In this document: positions 1 to 10,943 of the stretch, one piece after another
How positions within the stretch are numbered: the stretch's first letter is position 1
How the letters are laid out: each line of letters starts with the position of its first letter
DNA from: CAVQNQ01 sp963714205
Lineage (GTDB): Bacteria > Acidobacteriota > Terriglobia > Bryobacterales > Bryobacteraceae
DNA: 64,000 bases
Assembly: GCA_963714205.1 (NCBI GenBank)
Contig: CAVQNQ010000002.1
Location: 806,001 to 870,000 of the forward strand
Reading direction: 5' to 3'
Program-made: the position numbers and the translations under genes
Notes under the pieces: model-generated
The model's database searches: none
Seen by the model: only the letters and a program-made list of their open reading frames with translations
Told to the model about the DNA's origin: nothing

Positions 1-43
1 GGCCCAAGAAGACCAAGCTAAATCGGCCTCTACTGTAACCCAC

Positions 44-2986
<2,943 letters not shown>

Positions 2987-3145
2987 CTTCCACCAGGACA
3001 GGACAAATCGGACGGGTTACCCGGTTCGCCGGCTCATCAAACCGCAACGTTCCCGTCACGCCGCTGCAACACCAGCCGCGCATAGTGATAAAGGATTCGC
3101 CGGCGGCTCGCCATAGGCGGCTCCGGTGTTTTCCCTATAATTCGC

Positions 3146-3152
3146 AAGGAGA
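3146..3152 (+). promoter_or_regulatory. Ribosome binding site of pstS
   Basis: AAGGAGA lies 7 bases before ATG 3160. It fixes the start at 3160, giving a normal signal peptide, rather than at the in-frame ATG 2983 that overlaps the kinase stop codon. Confidence 0.8.
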
Positions 3153-3159
3153 TTGCATC

Positions 3160-4182
3160 ATGCCGAGTTGTACCTGGGCTTGGGCCATCGCGGTTCTTCT
3201 ACTGCTCCCCTCTGCGCCCGCCCAGACGATCAATGGGGCTGGAGCTACATTTCCATACCCTCTCTATGGCCAGTGGTTCGATGCGTTTTCTTCCGCCCAC
3301 CATGGAGTGGAGATCAACTACCGACCGGTCGGTTCCGGCACTGGCATAGCCCAACTGCTGAATGGCGAGGTCGATTTCGGCGCCTCCGACATGCCGCTCA
3401 CGGACGAGCAGCTGGCTGAAGCTAACGCCAAACTGAAAACCACGGTTCTGCATTTTCCCACGATCCTGGGCGCCGCCGTTCCGGCCTATAATCTGCCGGG
3501 CCTGCCGGACAATCTCAAGTTCACTCCCGAGGTGCTCAGCGGCATTTTCCTCGGCTCCATCCGCCAATGGGACGCCCCGGCGATCTCGAAGATCAACCCC
3601 GGCGTCAAGCTCCCCTCCAATGACATCGCCGTCATTCACCGCGCGGAGGGCAGTGGCACCAGTTACTGCTGGACGGACTACCTCTCCAAGGTCGATCCGG
3701 AGTGGCAAAAACGCGTCGGCAAAGGCACCACCGTTCCCTGGCCGGTCGGCAGGCCCGCCAGGGGCAACGACGGCGTGGCCGCGCTGGTCAAACAGACACC
3801 CTACGCCATCGGTTACGTCGAATTATCTTACGCCCTTCTGAACCACATTCCCTTCGGTAGTGTCCGCAATTCCGCCGGAGTTTTCGTGCGCGCCGATCTG
3901 GCCAGCGTGGAGGCCGCCGCCGCCAGCGCCGGAGCCAGCATCCCGGACCACTTCCGCGTCTCCATCACCAACGCTCCCGGCCCGAAGGCCTATCCGATTT
4001 CCACCTTCACCTGGCTGCTGGTTCCCGCCAAAGGCTCCAACGCCGCCGCGCGTAAAGCCCTGGTGGCGTTTCTGCGCTGGGCGCTCACCGACGGCCAGCG
4101 CATGGCTGCCCCGTTGCAATACTCGCCACTTCCCAGAGAGCTGGCCGCCCGGGAAATCAAAGCGCTGGCAGCTATTCAATAG
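3160..4182 (+). CDS. pstS: Phosphate ABC transporter periplasmic substrate-binding protein
   Basis: Binds inorganic phosphate in the periplasm and hands it to the PstCAB importer. The 340-residue protein begins with a hydrophobic signal peptide ending near SAPAQT. It then shows the PstS hallmarks INGAGATFPYPLYGQW, YRPVGSGTGIAQL, DFGASDMPL, the phosphate-loop RAEGSGTSYCWTDYL and IGYVELSYA. Length and motifs match the family. The start was chosen for its strong ribosome binding site. No pstC, pstA, pstB or phoU gene is in the window, so this copy stands alone here. It lies downstream of a hybrid kinase on the same strand with a 173-base gap, so co-transcription is possible but not shown. Confidence 0.93.
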   Translation: MPSCTWAWAIAVLLLLPSAPAQTINGAGATFPYPLYGQWFDAFSSAHHGVEINYRPVGSGTGIAQLLNGEVDFGASDMPLTDEQLAEANAKLKTTVLHFPTILGAAVPAYNLPGLPDNLKFTPEVLSGIFLGSIRQWDAPAISKINPGVKLPSNDIAVIHRAEGSGTSYCWTDYLSKVDPEWQKRVGKGTTVPWPVGRPARGNDGVAALVKQTPYAIGYVELSYALLNHIPFGSVRNSAGVFVRADLASVEAAAASAGASIPDHFRVSITNAPGPKAYPISTFTWLLVPAKGSNAAARKALVAFLRWALTDGQRMAAPLQYSPLPRELAAREIKALAAIQ

Positions 4183-4214
4183 CCACGGGGCTTCTTGAGC
4201 GTGCCTGATCGGCG

Positions 4215-5450
4215 CTAGCGCGAGCAGCAGATCTGGGTTGAAACCAGTGCGGCCGGCGTCACGGAGGCCGATGCGAAGTAGTTCTGCTCGCCCAGGCGGC
4301 GGTAGACGTCCCCCGCGATACCCGCGGCCAAAGGACCACTGGTTGGCCGGCCGCCGGTCAACAAGACTACCACCACCAGCTTGCGCGGTCCCACGTCGTT
4401 GAACGAGCCGAACCAGCCCAGGTGCGTGTGATTTTCGCTGCACGTCCCCGTTTTGCCGGCGATGGGGCCATCCTCGCTGGCGCGGCGCGCAGTGCCGAAT
4501 TCCACGGCGCCACGCAGCCCCGGTTTGATCAGAGGCAGCAAGCCCTCGATTTCCAGATGGCGCTTGACACGCGGCACGAGGGCGCCAACTTCGGCCTGGT
4601 TGCGCGGATATTGCAGATAGTAAAGCGTTCCCCCATTGGCGATGGCGCTCATCAGGGCCGCCAGTTCGAGCGGAGTCTGGGAGATCTCCTCGCCGAAGCT
4701 GGTCAGCATTCCGACGCCGCCATTGCGCGGCGGCGCATCGGGAAAGCGGCCCGGCCGCTCGCCCGGTATATCCAGCCCGGCCTTTTCTCCGTATCCGAAC
4801 TGCCGCGCGTAGTAGCTGAACTTTTCATAGCCCAGCTTTTGCCCTAAGGTGGCGAAAAAGAAGTTGTTGGAGTGCGCCAGCGCGTAGGTCAGGTCCATGC
4901 GCATGCCCGCCAGACGCAGCTTGGCGACGGGATCCACTACCTTTTCGCTGAGCGCCGCCAGCGCCACCGAGATCTTGACGGTGGAGCAGGGCTGGAATCC
5001 GGCTCCCAGGGCAAGCTTCTGGTTGACCATGGAAAGCACCCGCCCGGTTGCGGGGTCCACTGCCACCACCGAGCCATTGTAAATGCCCAAGGCATCCACA
5101 GACGCCCGGCGGATGGTCAGATCCTCGCCATCCACGTTGTCGCCAAGCGTCGAATCGGCAAAAGTCGGCTCGGTCCAAGGTCCGCCGGCGATTACCGGCT
5201 CTGCCGGAGGCCGGTGTACGGCCGGCGGGCGGGTCACCATAGCTACGGCGTGAATGGGGGCGGGAACAGCCGCCGGCCGCGCGAGGGCCGGCTTCACGGC
5301 TGAAGTTCGGTGATGCGCCGCACCGGTTGCGCGGCGCTTATGCCTCCTTGCGGAGACGGCACCAAAACCGGGGGCCGATACAAACCCAAGCGCCAGCGAA
5401 AAGCAAAAGATACGGTAAACTGAGGGTCCCAATTTCATAAACAGTCGCAC
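4215..5450 (-). CDS. Penicillin-binding transpeptidase-domain protein
   Basis: Serine transpeptidase-fold protein likely to act on peptidoglycan in the periplasm. All three penicilloyl-transferase motifs are visible: SxxK as STVK (Ser ~156, Lys ~159), SxN as SNN, and KTG near residue 333. The N-terminus has one hydrophobic segment followed by a basic, Pro/Ala-rich linker of ~80 residues. There is no transglycosylase domain and no PBP dimerisation domain, so at 411 residues it is short for a class B PBP; a class D beta-lactamase-like or FtsI-like catalytic domain is the alternative. The frame starts at GTG 5450; ATG 5438 is an alternative. It converges with pstS and is divergent from the uracil-DNA glycosylase. 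Substrate and physiological role are not determined. Confidence 0.85.
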   Translation of the reverse strand: MRLFMKLGPSVYRIFCFSLALGFVSAPGFGAVSARRHKRRATGAAHHRTSAVKPALARPAAVPAPIHAVAMVTRPPAVHRPPAEPVIAGGPWTEPTFADSTLGDNVDGEDLTIRRASVDALGIYNGSVVAVDPATGRVLSMVNQKLALGAGFQPCSTVKISVALAALSEKVVDPVAKLRLAGMRMDLTYALAHSNNFFFATLGQKLGYEKFSYYARQFGYGEKAGLDIPGERPGRFPDAPPRNGGVGMLTSFGEEISQTPLELAALMSAIANGGTLYYLQYPRNQAEVGALVPRVKRHLEIEGLLPLIKPGLRGAVEFGTARRASEDGPIAGKTGTCSENHTHLGWFGSFNDVGPRKLVVVVLLTGGRPTSGPLAAGIAGDVYRRLGEQNYFASASVTPAALVSTQICCSR

Positions 5451-5451
5451 G

Positions 5452-5465
5452 ACACCTTTCGGTGT
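5452..5465 (-). promoter_or_regulatory. Small hairpin over the ribosome binding site of the PBP gene
   Basis: On the coding strand a 5-bp stem ACACC/GGTGT encloses the loop GAAA (a GNRA tetraloop). It contains the AAGGTG that would serve as ribosome binding site for GTG 5450. It could occlude initiation, but a 5-bp stem may be chance. Confidence 0.3.
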
Positions 5466-5660
5466 AACCGGGGGGATTCAAGCGCCAGAGCAATGGCCCA
5501 AAAGCCCGATCGGAGCAATCGGACTAATTGATTGTGGACGCTCAAACTGCTGCCCGTCAAGCTTATTTATCCTCATCCTATCATGCAGACGAATCTTCCC
5601 TCACTGAAAGTCACAAATAGTAAGCGCTCGAACGATAACATTAAAATAGGATTAACCCCG

Positions 5661-6344
5661 GTGCTCGAATTGCTTCAGCAGGAGATCGTCGATTGCCGAC
5701 TCTGCCCGCGTCTTCGGGAGCACTGTTCCCACATCGCCGAGGTGAAGCGGCGGGCCTACCAGGAGTGGGAATACTGGGGCCGGCCGGTGCCTAGTTTCGG
5801 CGACCTTCAGGCGCGTCTGCTGATCCTCGGCCTGGCGCCCGGCGCGCACGGCTCCAACCGCACCGGCCGCATGTTCACCGGAGACCGTTCCGGCGACATG
5901 CTTTACCGCGCTCTGCATAAGACGGGTTTCGCCTCCCAGCCGGCCAGCATTTCGCAGAACGATGGCCTGACCCTCTACGACGCCTATATCACCGCCGTGG
6001 CGCATTGCGCGCCGCCGGGCAACAAGCCCACGCCCGAGGAGATCCGCAACTGCCGCCCATTTCTGGAGCGAGAACTGGCGCTGCTCGCCAATCTGCGGGT
6101 GGTGGTGGCGCTGGGGAAGATCGCCTTCGATGGCTACCTGGAAGTGCTGAAACGCAAGGGCGCGATCCCGAGCCGCGCGGCCTTCGCCTTCGGGCACAAC
6201 CGCGCTTTCCCGATGAGCGATGGCCTGCCGCTGCTGGTGAGCTCCTATCACCCCAGCCAGCAAAACACTTCGACCGGGAAGCTGACCGAACCCATGCTGG
6301 TGGACGTGTTCCGGCGGGCGCGCGAAGCCGTAGAGGGCGCGTAG
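5661..6344 (+). CDS. Family 5 (UdgB-type) uracil-DNA glycosylase
   Basis: Removes uracil, and in this family also other deaminated bases, from DNA as the first step of base-excision repair. Visible motifs: GLAPGAHGSNRTGR with GDRSGDMLY (uracil pocket), and SYHPSQQNTSTGKLT near the C-terminus. The pattern CRLCPRL plus further Cys (REHC, AHCAP) fits the four-Cys iron-sulphur cluster of families 4 and 5. GAPG..., without an active-site Asp/Asn like family 1, favours family 5. The frame is open from 5532, with an ATG at 5583, but the leader up to 5660 is AT-rich and unlike the family. GTG 5661, 9 bases after TAGGA, gives a normal 227-residue protein. The exact start is moderately uncertain. Confidence 0.88.
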   Translation: MLELLQQEIVDCRLCPRLREHCSHIAEVKRRAYQEWEYWGRPVPSFGDLQARLLILGLAPGAHGSNRTGRMFTGDRSGDMLYRALHKTGFASQPASISQNDGLTLYDAYITAVAHCAPPGNKPTPEEIRNCRPFLERELALLANLRVVVALGKIAFDGYLEVLKRKGAIPSRAAFAFGHNRAFPMSDGLPLLVSSYHPSQQNTSTGKLTEPMLVDVFRRAREAVEGA

Positions 6345-6353
6345 CTCCCAGCT

Positions 6354-7487
6354 TCAGAGCAAGCGCCGGCCTGCCTGGGCGGTGTCATAGCCGCCTATGG
6401 CTTCCAGCTCGCGCCGGAAACGCGAGCGGCTCAGCGTGTCGAAAAGCGTCTGAACGGCCGGCAGTTCCAGGTGCGCGCGGCGCAGAACCAGGTCGTAGCG
6501 CTCGGCCACCAGGGGGATAAAGCCCAGGCCGAAGAGGCGCGCGGCGGCTCCCGTGGCGATGGCGCAATCGGCCGCGCCCGTGCGCACCTGCCACGCGGCG
6601 GCCAGGTGTCCCGCGGCGATCCGGTCATAGCCGCGCACGCGCCGGACTGGGATTTCCAGGCGCTCCAGGCAGGCATCCAGCAGGCGGCGGCTGCCCGCGC
6701 CCGGCTCGCGGTTGACGATCGAGATCTCCTGGCGCGCCAGGTCCTCGATGCCGCGTATCCCTTTGGGGTTGCCGCGCGCAATCAGGATGCCTTCCTCCCA
6801 AATGGCAAAGGAAATCACGGCTACCGAGCGCTTGGGAAAGAGACGGCTGACCTGGGGAATGTTCGATTCGCCGCTGGCCTCGTCGCGAAGGTGCGTGCCG
6901 GCGATGTGAATCGTCCCCTGCTTAAGCAGCTCGAGCGCCTGGGTGCTGTTGCGGTGGGCCAGGACGAGATCCACGCCGGCCGCTTGCACGTGGCGCGCCA
7001 GCACCGAGATGCCCGGATCGCAACCGGCCACCAGGATGCGATGGCGGGCTTGTTCGAGCGGATGAAAAATCTGGACCCGCGTCTTGCCTCCGGCGGCGGC
7101 ACCGCTGACGACGGCGTCGCTGGCCGGGAAATACCACGGCACCGGCGAAGGCGCGGCGGCCACCAGGCGGCGATCCACGCGGCACAGCTCGACCGGCTGG
7201 CCCGGCTCGGGAGCATCGGCGCCCGAGAGCAGCACGGCCTCGGCGGCGGGCAGCTCGGGCGCGGAGCCTTCGCCGGGAAGCTTGAAGAGGTCCTCGACAC
7301 GGGCCTCCAGCGCGCGGGCCAGGCGCAGCGCCACAGCGGTGTTGGGAACGTAGGTGCCGGCTTCCATAGCATAAATGGTCTGCCGGCTGACCCCCGCCAT
7401 TTTGGCGAGTTGCGCCGCCGGAAGGCCGCTGCGCTCGCGCAGAATGGCCAGGCGATTCTCGATGCCGGCCGGTTTGCGGGTTTTCAT
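6354..7487 (-). CDS. XRE-type HTH regulator fused to a molybdate-type substrate-binding domain
   Basis: Predicted one-component regulator of the molybdate/tungstate importer encoded just upstream. Residues ~10-65 form an XRE helix-turn-helix (QLAKMAGVSRQTIYAMEAG). Residues ~130-360 form a periplasmic-binding-protein-like domain of the PBP_like type, with VAGCDPGISVLARH, AGTHLRD and VNREPGAGSRRLLD. There is no signal peptide, so the ligand domain is cytoplasmic. The start codon overlaps the modC stop by four bases (ATGA at 7484-7487), which indicates translational coupling and membership of the operon. Family knowledge says such proteins act as ModE-like sensors of oxyanion; that this one controls its own operon is inference. 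Confidence 0.85.
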   Translation of the reverse strand: MKTRKPAGIENRLAILRERSGLPAAQLAKMAGVSRQTIYAMEAGTYVPNTAVALRLARALEARVEDLFKLPGEGSAPELPAAEAVLLSGADAPEPGQPVELCRVDRRLVAAAPSPVPWYFPASDAVVSGAAAGGKTRVQIFHPLEQARHRILVAGCDPGISVLARHVQAAGVDLVLAHRNSTQALELLKQGTIHIAGTHLRDEASGESNIPQVSRLFPKRSVAVISFAIWEEGILIARGNPKGIRGIEDLARQEISIVNREPGAGSRRLLDACLERLEIPVRRVRGYDRIAAGHLAAAWQVRTGAADCAIATGAAARLFGLGFIPLVAERYDLVLRRAHLELPAVQTLFDTLSRSRFRRELEAIGGYDTAQAGRRLL

Positions 7488-8182
7488 AACGGCCTCAACA
7501 GCTCCCCGACTTCGCCATCCGCGGGGTTGGCGCGAATCTCGCGCCAGCCGCCCTGCTGCACGATTTTGCCGCGCGCCAAGACCATCGCGCCGGGGCACAG
7601 GCGCTCCAGCACCTCGGACTGGTGATCCACCACCACCATCGCGAATCCGATCTCGCTTTTCCATGCCAGCAGGGCCTCGATCAGCTCGCGCACCAGCCGG
7701 CGATCGAGACCCGTAAAAGGCTCGTCGAGCAGAACCAGCGGAGGGCGGCGGGCCAGCATGCGGGCCAGTGCCACGCGGCGGGCCTGGCCCCCGGAGATCT
7801 GAGAAGCCGGAGCGTTCCATTCGTTCGCGAGGCCCAGGCTGACGCGCAGGTGTTCGAGCCAGGCGGTTTCCCGCGGCGAGCGCGGCGCGGCCAGGCCGAA
7901 GGCCACATTCCGCGCCACCGTGAGATGCGGAAACAGGTGGGGTTCTTGCGTGAGATAGCCGATGGGACGGCGGTCCAGAGGCAGGGGCGGCGGAAAGAGA
8001 TGGAGATCGCCCAAGCGGATCGCGCCGCCATCCGGTTGCTCGATGCCGGCGATGGCCGAAAGGATGGTGCTCTTGCCCGATCCGGAGGGGCCGAATAGGG
8101 CCAGGCATCCGCCGGCCGCCAGACGCAGCTCGACATCCACGGTGAAATCGCGGCGCCGCTTGAAGATGCGAGCCTCAAGCAT
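7484..8182 (-). CDS. modC: Molybdate/tungstate-type ABC transporter ATP-binding protein
   Basis: Cytoplasmic ATPase of an oxyanion importer. Walker A is GPSGSGKST, the Q-loop region is TQEPHLF, the signature is ISGGQARRVALARML, and Walker B is LVLLDEP followed by the H-loop VVVDHQSE. At 232 residues it is a bare nucleotide-binding domain without the C-terminal TOBE (molybdate-binding) domain of classical ModC, so it is closer to WtpC/TupC-type ATPases. It overlaps modB by 8 bases and the regulator gene by 4. Molybdate and tungstate cannot be told apart from sequence alone. Confidence 0.85.
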   Translation of the reverse strand: MLEARIFKRRRDFTVDVELRLAAGGCLALFGPSGSGKSTILSAIAGIEQPDGGAIRLGDLHLFPPPLPLDRRPIGYLTQEPHLFPHLTVARNVAFGLAAPRSPRETAWLEHLRVSLGLANEWNAPASQISGGQARRVALARMLARRPPLVLLDEPFTGLDRRLVRELIEALLAWKSEIGFAMVVVDHQSEVLERLCPGAMVLARGKIVQQGGWREIRANPADGEVGELLRPL

Positions 8183-8969
8183 GCGACCTCCGTTGCGCCA
8201 TCAGGTGCAGCAGCCACGGAAGCGGCAGGGCGGCGGCCAGGAAGGCCGCCAGCAGCGGCATCACCGCTGTGAGGCCGAAGCTTTCCAGGTTCACCCAGAG
8301 CTGCACGGGCATCCCCGCGGGATGATAGGCCGTCACCACCACCGCCCCGAATTCACCCAGGGCGCGCACCCAGGCAACGCTCAATGCCACCGCCAGTCCC
8401 AGGCGCGCGAGCGGAAAGGTGACCCGCCAGAAAACCGCCCAGGGCCGCTGTCCCAGCAGCGCCGCGTGTTTCTCCAGCATGGCGGGCACCGCATCGAAGG
8501 CCGCCACCGCGCCCAAGACGTAATATCCGACGCTCACGTAAATCTGCGTGATGACGAAAGCAAAAGGGCTATTGGAGGTGCGGATGCCGAGTTGCGCCAT
8601 CCACCGGCCCAGGGGGGCGGCCGGGCCGAAGGCGATGGAAAGCAGGATGCCGATGGCCAGGGGCGGCAGCAGAATCGAGAGCAGCAGGATACCCTGCCAC
8701 CAGAGGCGTTCGCGGGTGCGGGCGCGGGCGATGTAAACGGCCGCGGGGGTCCCGGCGAGGAGCACGACTCCCATAGCCAGCGAGGTCAAGCCCAATGAGA
8801 CGCGAATGGAAGCCAGGGTGGGACCCGCCACATCGCGGTCCCATCGCCACGGCCCCACCGGCGCCAGCAAAGCGCCCAAGGGATACAGCAGAGCCAGGGC
8901 GAAAGCCGCCATAGCCGCGCGCGCGATCCACTTTCGCGAGGCTCGGTCAGCCACCGAGCGGCCTCGCAT
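8175..8969 (-). CDS. modB: Molybdate/tungstate-type ABC transporter permease
   Basis: Inner-membrane permease of the oxyanion importer. The 264 residues contain about six hydrophobic segments and the permease coupling loop EKHAALLGQRPWAVFWRVTF, followed by ALGEFGAVVV, the EAA-type signature of ModB/CysT-family permeases. The gene overlaps the binding-protein gene by 23 bases at its 5' end and the ATPase gene by 8 bases at its 3' end. The first ~10 residues are charged, and a slightly later start is possible. Confidence 0.85.
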   Translation of the reverse strand: MRGRSVADRASRKWIARAAMAAFALALLYPLGALLAPVGPWRWDRDVAGPTLASIRVSLGLTSLAMGVVLLAGTPAAVYIARARTRERLWWQGILLLSILLPPLAIGILLSIAFGPAAPLGRWMAQLGIRTSNSPFAFVITQIYVSVGYYVLGAVAAFDAVPAMLEKHAALLGQRPWAVFWRVTFPLARLGLAVALSVAWVRALGEFGAVVVTAYHPAGMPVQLWVNLESFGLTAVMPLLAAFLAAALPLPWLLHLMAQRRSHA

Positions 8970-9843
8970 CGCCGGCCGGATCGTAGGCGAACCGCCGGAA
9001 AATTTCCTGGGCGCTCTTCCCGAGCAGCCATTTTACGAACGCGGCCGCGGCAGCCGAATGCGCGGCGCCTTTGAGGGCAGCCGCATAGTAGACCAGCGGC
9101 TCGGGATGGTACGTGCGGCCGCCAAGGGTCAGTGTGGCTTGCGCGTATTCGGAGGCCAGGCGGTCGCTCGCAAGGTTGATGGCTGCGGGCAGCGCGATGT
9201 AAGGCAGTCCAAAGGCGGCCGGCTGGATCTTATAAGCCGAAGCAGCATCCAGTTCGCCGCTCTGGAGACGCGCCTCGACGGAGGGTTCGGTGAAGATCTG
9301 CTCGGGATTGAGGTCCGCGCCGAGCACGCGGCGGACGAGATCCGGCTGGCGGTAGAGGCGCGCCGCCAGTTGCATGACGAAGATGATATTGCGTCCCTGG
9401 GGGTCGGTAAGCGGGTCGGTACGGCCGAAGCGCAGGCCGGGTTCTTGGAGAATGCGCCACCAGGGTTCGGCGGGGTCCCGCGCGGCGCGCTCGAAACGCG
9501 CGCGGAAGCGGCTCCCCGGACTGTAGGCGATCACCATCTCAGTGCGGGCGATGGGCACAGCGCAGGCGGCCATTCCAGCGCCGAGCACCGTCAGCATGGG
9601 ACCGGGGGTGACCGAGAGGAACACATCCGGGCGAAGGCTACGGCTCACGATGAGCTGGGCCAAGCCGCTGGCGCCCTGCGCGTGCCCTTCGAGGGTGAGA
9701 TCGAGTTCGGCCGCGGCCGCCCGGCCGAGGGGGCCTTCCATGACCGAGGCCATTGAGCCGGCATAGGCCACCTCCAGCGGCGTAGCGGCGTCCAGGGGCG
9801 CGGCCAGCACCCCGGCGGCCAGGAGAAAGCGACGGCGGGTCAT
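8947..9843 (-). CDS. modA: Molybdate/tungstate-binding periplasmic protein (ModA/WtpA family)
   Basis: Periplasmic oxyanion-binding protein and first gene of the importer operon. The N-terminus MTRRRFLLAAG looks like a twin-arginine signal, with cleavage near the AAT region. The mature protein starts with VAYAGSMASVMEG, the phosphate-like binding loop typical of WtpA/ModA, followed by AQGASGLAQLI, RPDVFLSVTPG and, further on, GRTDPLTDPQGRN. The order binding protein, permease, ATPase, regulator on the minus strand defines the operon. The upstream 220 bases, shared with a divergent gene, hold a tandem 17-bp repeat (9877-9912). Whether the ligand is molybdate, tungstate or another oxyanion is not decided by the sequence. 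Confidence 0.8.
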   Translation of the reverse strand: MTRRRFLLAAGVLAAPLDAATPLEVAYAGSMASVMEGPLGRAAAAELDLTLEGHAQGASGLAQLIVSRSLRPDVFLSVTPGPMLTVLGAGMAACAVPIARTEMVIAYSPGSRFRARFERAARDPAEPWWRILQEPGLRFGRTDPLTDPQGRNIIFVMQLAARLYRQPDLVRRVLGADLNPEQIFTEPSVEARLQSGELDAASAYKIQPAAFGLPYIALPAAINLASDRLASEYAQATLTLGGRTYHPEPLVYYAAALKGAAHSAAAAAFVKWLLGKSAQEIFRRFAYDPAGDARPLGG

Positions 9844-9876
9844 GGTTCCGACTGTTAGTTTCCCACGCGGGCGCGC

Positions 9877-9912
9877 CCGGTGTCCCGCTTACGCACCGGT
9901 GTCCCGCTTACG
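9877..9912. repeat. Tandem 17-bp direct repeat in the importer promoter region
   Basis: CCGGTGTCCCGCTTACG occurs at 9877-9893 and again, identically, at 9896-9912: period 19, about two helical turns. It lies 34-69 bases upstream of the modA start. This is a good position for an operator of the operon's HTH regulator. The alternative is a dispersed intergenic repeat of this genome. Confidence 0.6.
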
Positions 9913-9934
9913 TGACGGCGAACTGCGGAAAACC

Positions 9935-9949
9935 CCTTATTCCATAAGG
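9935..9949. promoter_or_regulatory. 15-bp inverted repeat between divergent modA and HDOD genes
   Basis: CCTTAT TCC ATAAGG is a perfect 6-bp dyad with a 3-base spacer in an AT-richer patch. It has the size of a dimeric repressor site. No regulator can be assigned. Confidence 0.35.
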
Positions 9950-10066
9950 CGTTGTCCGGAGGCTAACAGGGGAAATCCTCTCAATTACTGCTGGAATTCT
10001 TCGCTTTCGTGCCGATATTCGTCATTAAGGAGCCGAGGATTCCCGGTTTCCGGAGGCGGCAGTGAG

Positions 10067-10927
10067 ATGAAGCCCGATATTCGCAGCACAGATCGCGCAG
10101 AACAGCAGGCCGGAGTGTCGGAGCGGCTCTCCAAGCTGCCGCCTTTTCGTCCCGCCTGTCTGAAACTCCTAGCCGTCTCGACAGACGCCTACTCGGCCAT
10201 GGGGGATTTCGCCAATATCTTCCTGTCCGATCCGCCTATGGCCGCCAACCTTCTCCGGATGGCCAATTCGATGGAGTTCGGCTCGCGCTGCCGTATCGAG
10301 ACCATACCTCACGCGCTGTCGTACCTGGGCCTGGAGCGGATTCGGTCGTTGGCTTCCACCATCGCCTTGCGCCTGGAGGTAGATCGAACTCCCCACGAGA
10401 GCGTGCGGCCATTATGGCTCCACAGCATCGCGAGCGCCGTCATCGCCGAAAAACTGGGCACGATGCACGGTGTGCAGGGGATTTACACTGCCGCGCTGGT
10501 GCACGACCTGGGCCGTTTGGGCCTGCTCTCGGTGGAGCGCGAACGATACGCCCTCGTCCTCGGAACCGTATTCGAAGACATTGACCAGGCCAATCGCATG
10601 GAAGAAATCCTGTTTGGCATGGACCACTGCAAAACGGGAGCTTTTCTGGCCGAAAAATGGGGTTTCCCCATCGGCTTGCAGACCGCTATGTTCGCGCACC
10701 ATGCGACCGGGCAGATGAGTCTGCCGCGGCGCATCGTTCAAGCCGCCTGCGCGATAGCGGAGTCGCTGGGATTCCCGGAGGTGCAGCGTCGCGACCAGGA
10801 CGCCTCGGACGGACTGTGTAAAGAAGCGGGACTCGCGCCGGACGCCATCTGCGAGCAGATCGCCAAGCGCATGGCCACGCTGGAGGGCGCCGTCCCCGCC
10901 ACGGCAACGAATGGGTTGCGCGCGTAA
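10067..10927 (+). CDS. HDOD domain protein
   Basis: Signalling or regulatory protein of the HDOD family (HD-related output domain), often linked to stress, motility or cyclic-nucleotide pathways. The domain spans most of the 286 residues: LPPFRPACLKLLAVSTD, LSDPPMAANLLRMANS (the PxLaxxlLrlaNS signature), YLGLERIRSLAST, HSIASAVIAEKL and AALVHDLGRLGLL. GGAGG at 10052-10056, 10 bases before ATG 10067, supports this start over the longer frame from 9842, which would run into the modA promoter. The gene is divergent from the importer operon and convergent with coaX. No fused GGDEF, EAL or kinase domain is present, so its partner is unknown. Confidence 0.85.
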   Translation: MKPDIRSTDRAEQQAGVSERLSKLPPFRPACLKLLAVSTDAYSAMGDFANIFLSDPPMAANLLRMANSMEFGSRCRIETIPHALSYLGLERIRSLASTIALRLEVDRTPHESVRPLWLHSIASAVIAEKLGTMHGVQGIYTAALVHDLGRLGLLSVERERYALVLGTVFEDIDQANRMEEILFGMDHCKTGAFLAEKWGFPIGLQTAMFAHHATGQMSLPRRIVQAACAIAESLGFPEVQRRDQDASDGLCKEAGLAPDAICEQIAKRMATLEGAVPATATNGLRA

Positions 10928-10943
10928 GGCACCGCATTCGAGG

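Noticed and set aside
7488..8108. N-terminal extension of the HTH regulator frame, to 8108
   Set aside because: The extension is antisense-like sequence inside modC; ATGA coupling at 7484-7487 gives the start.
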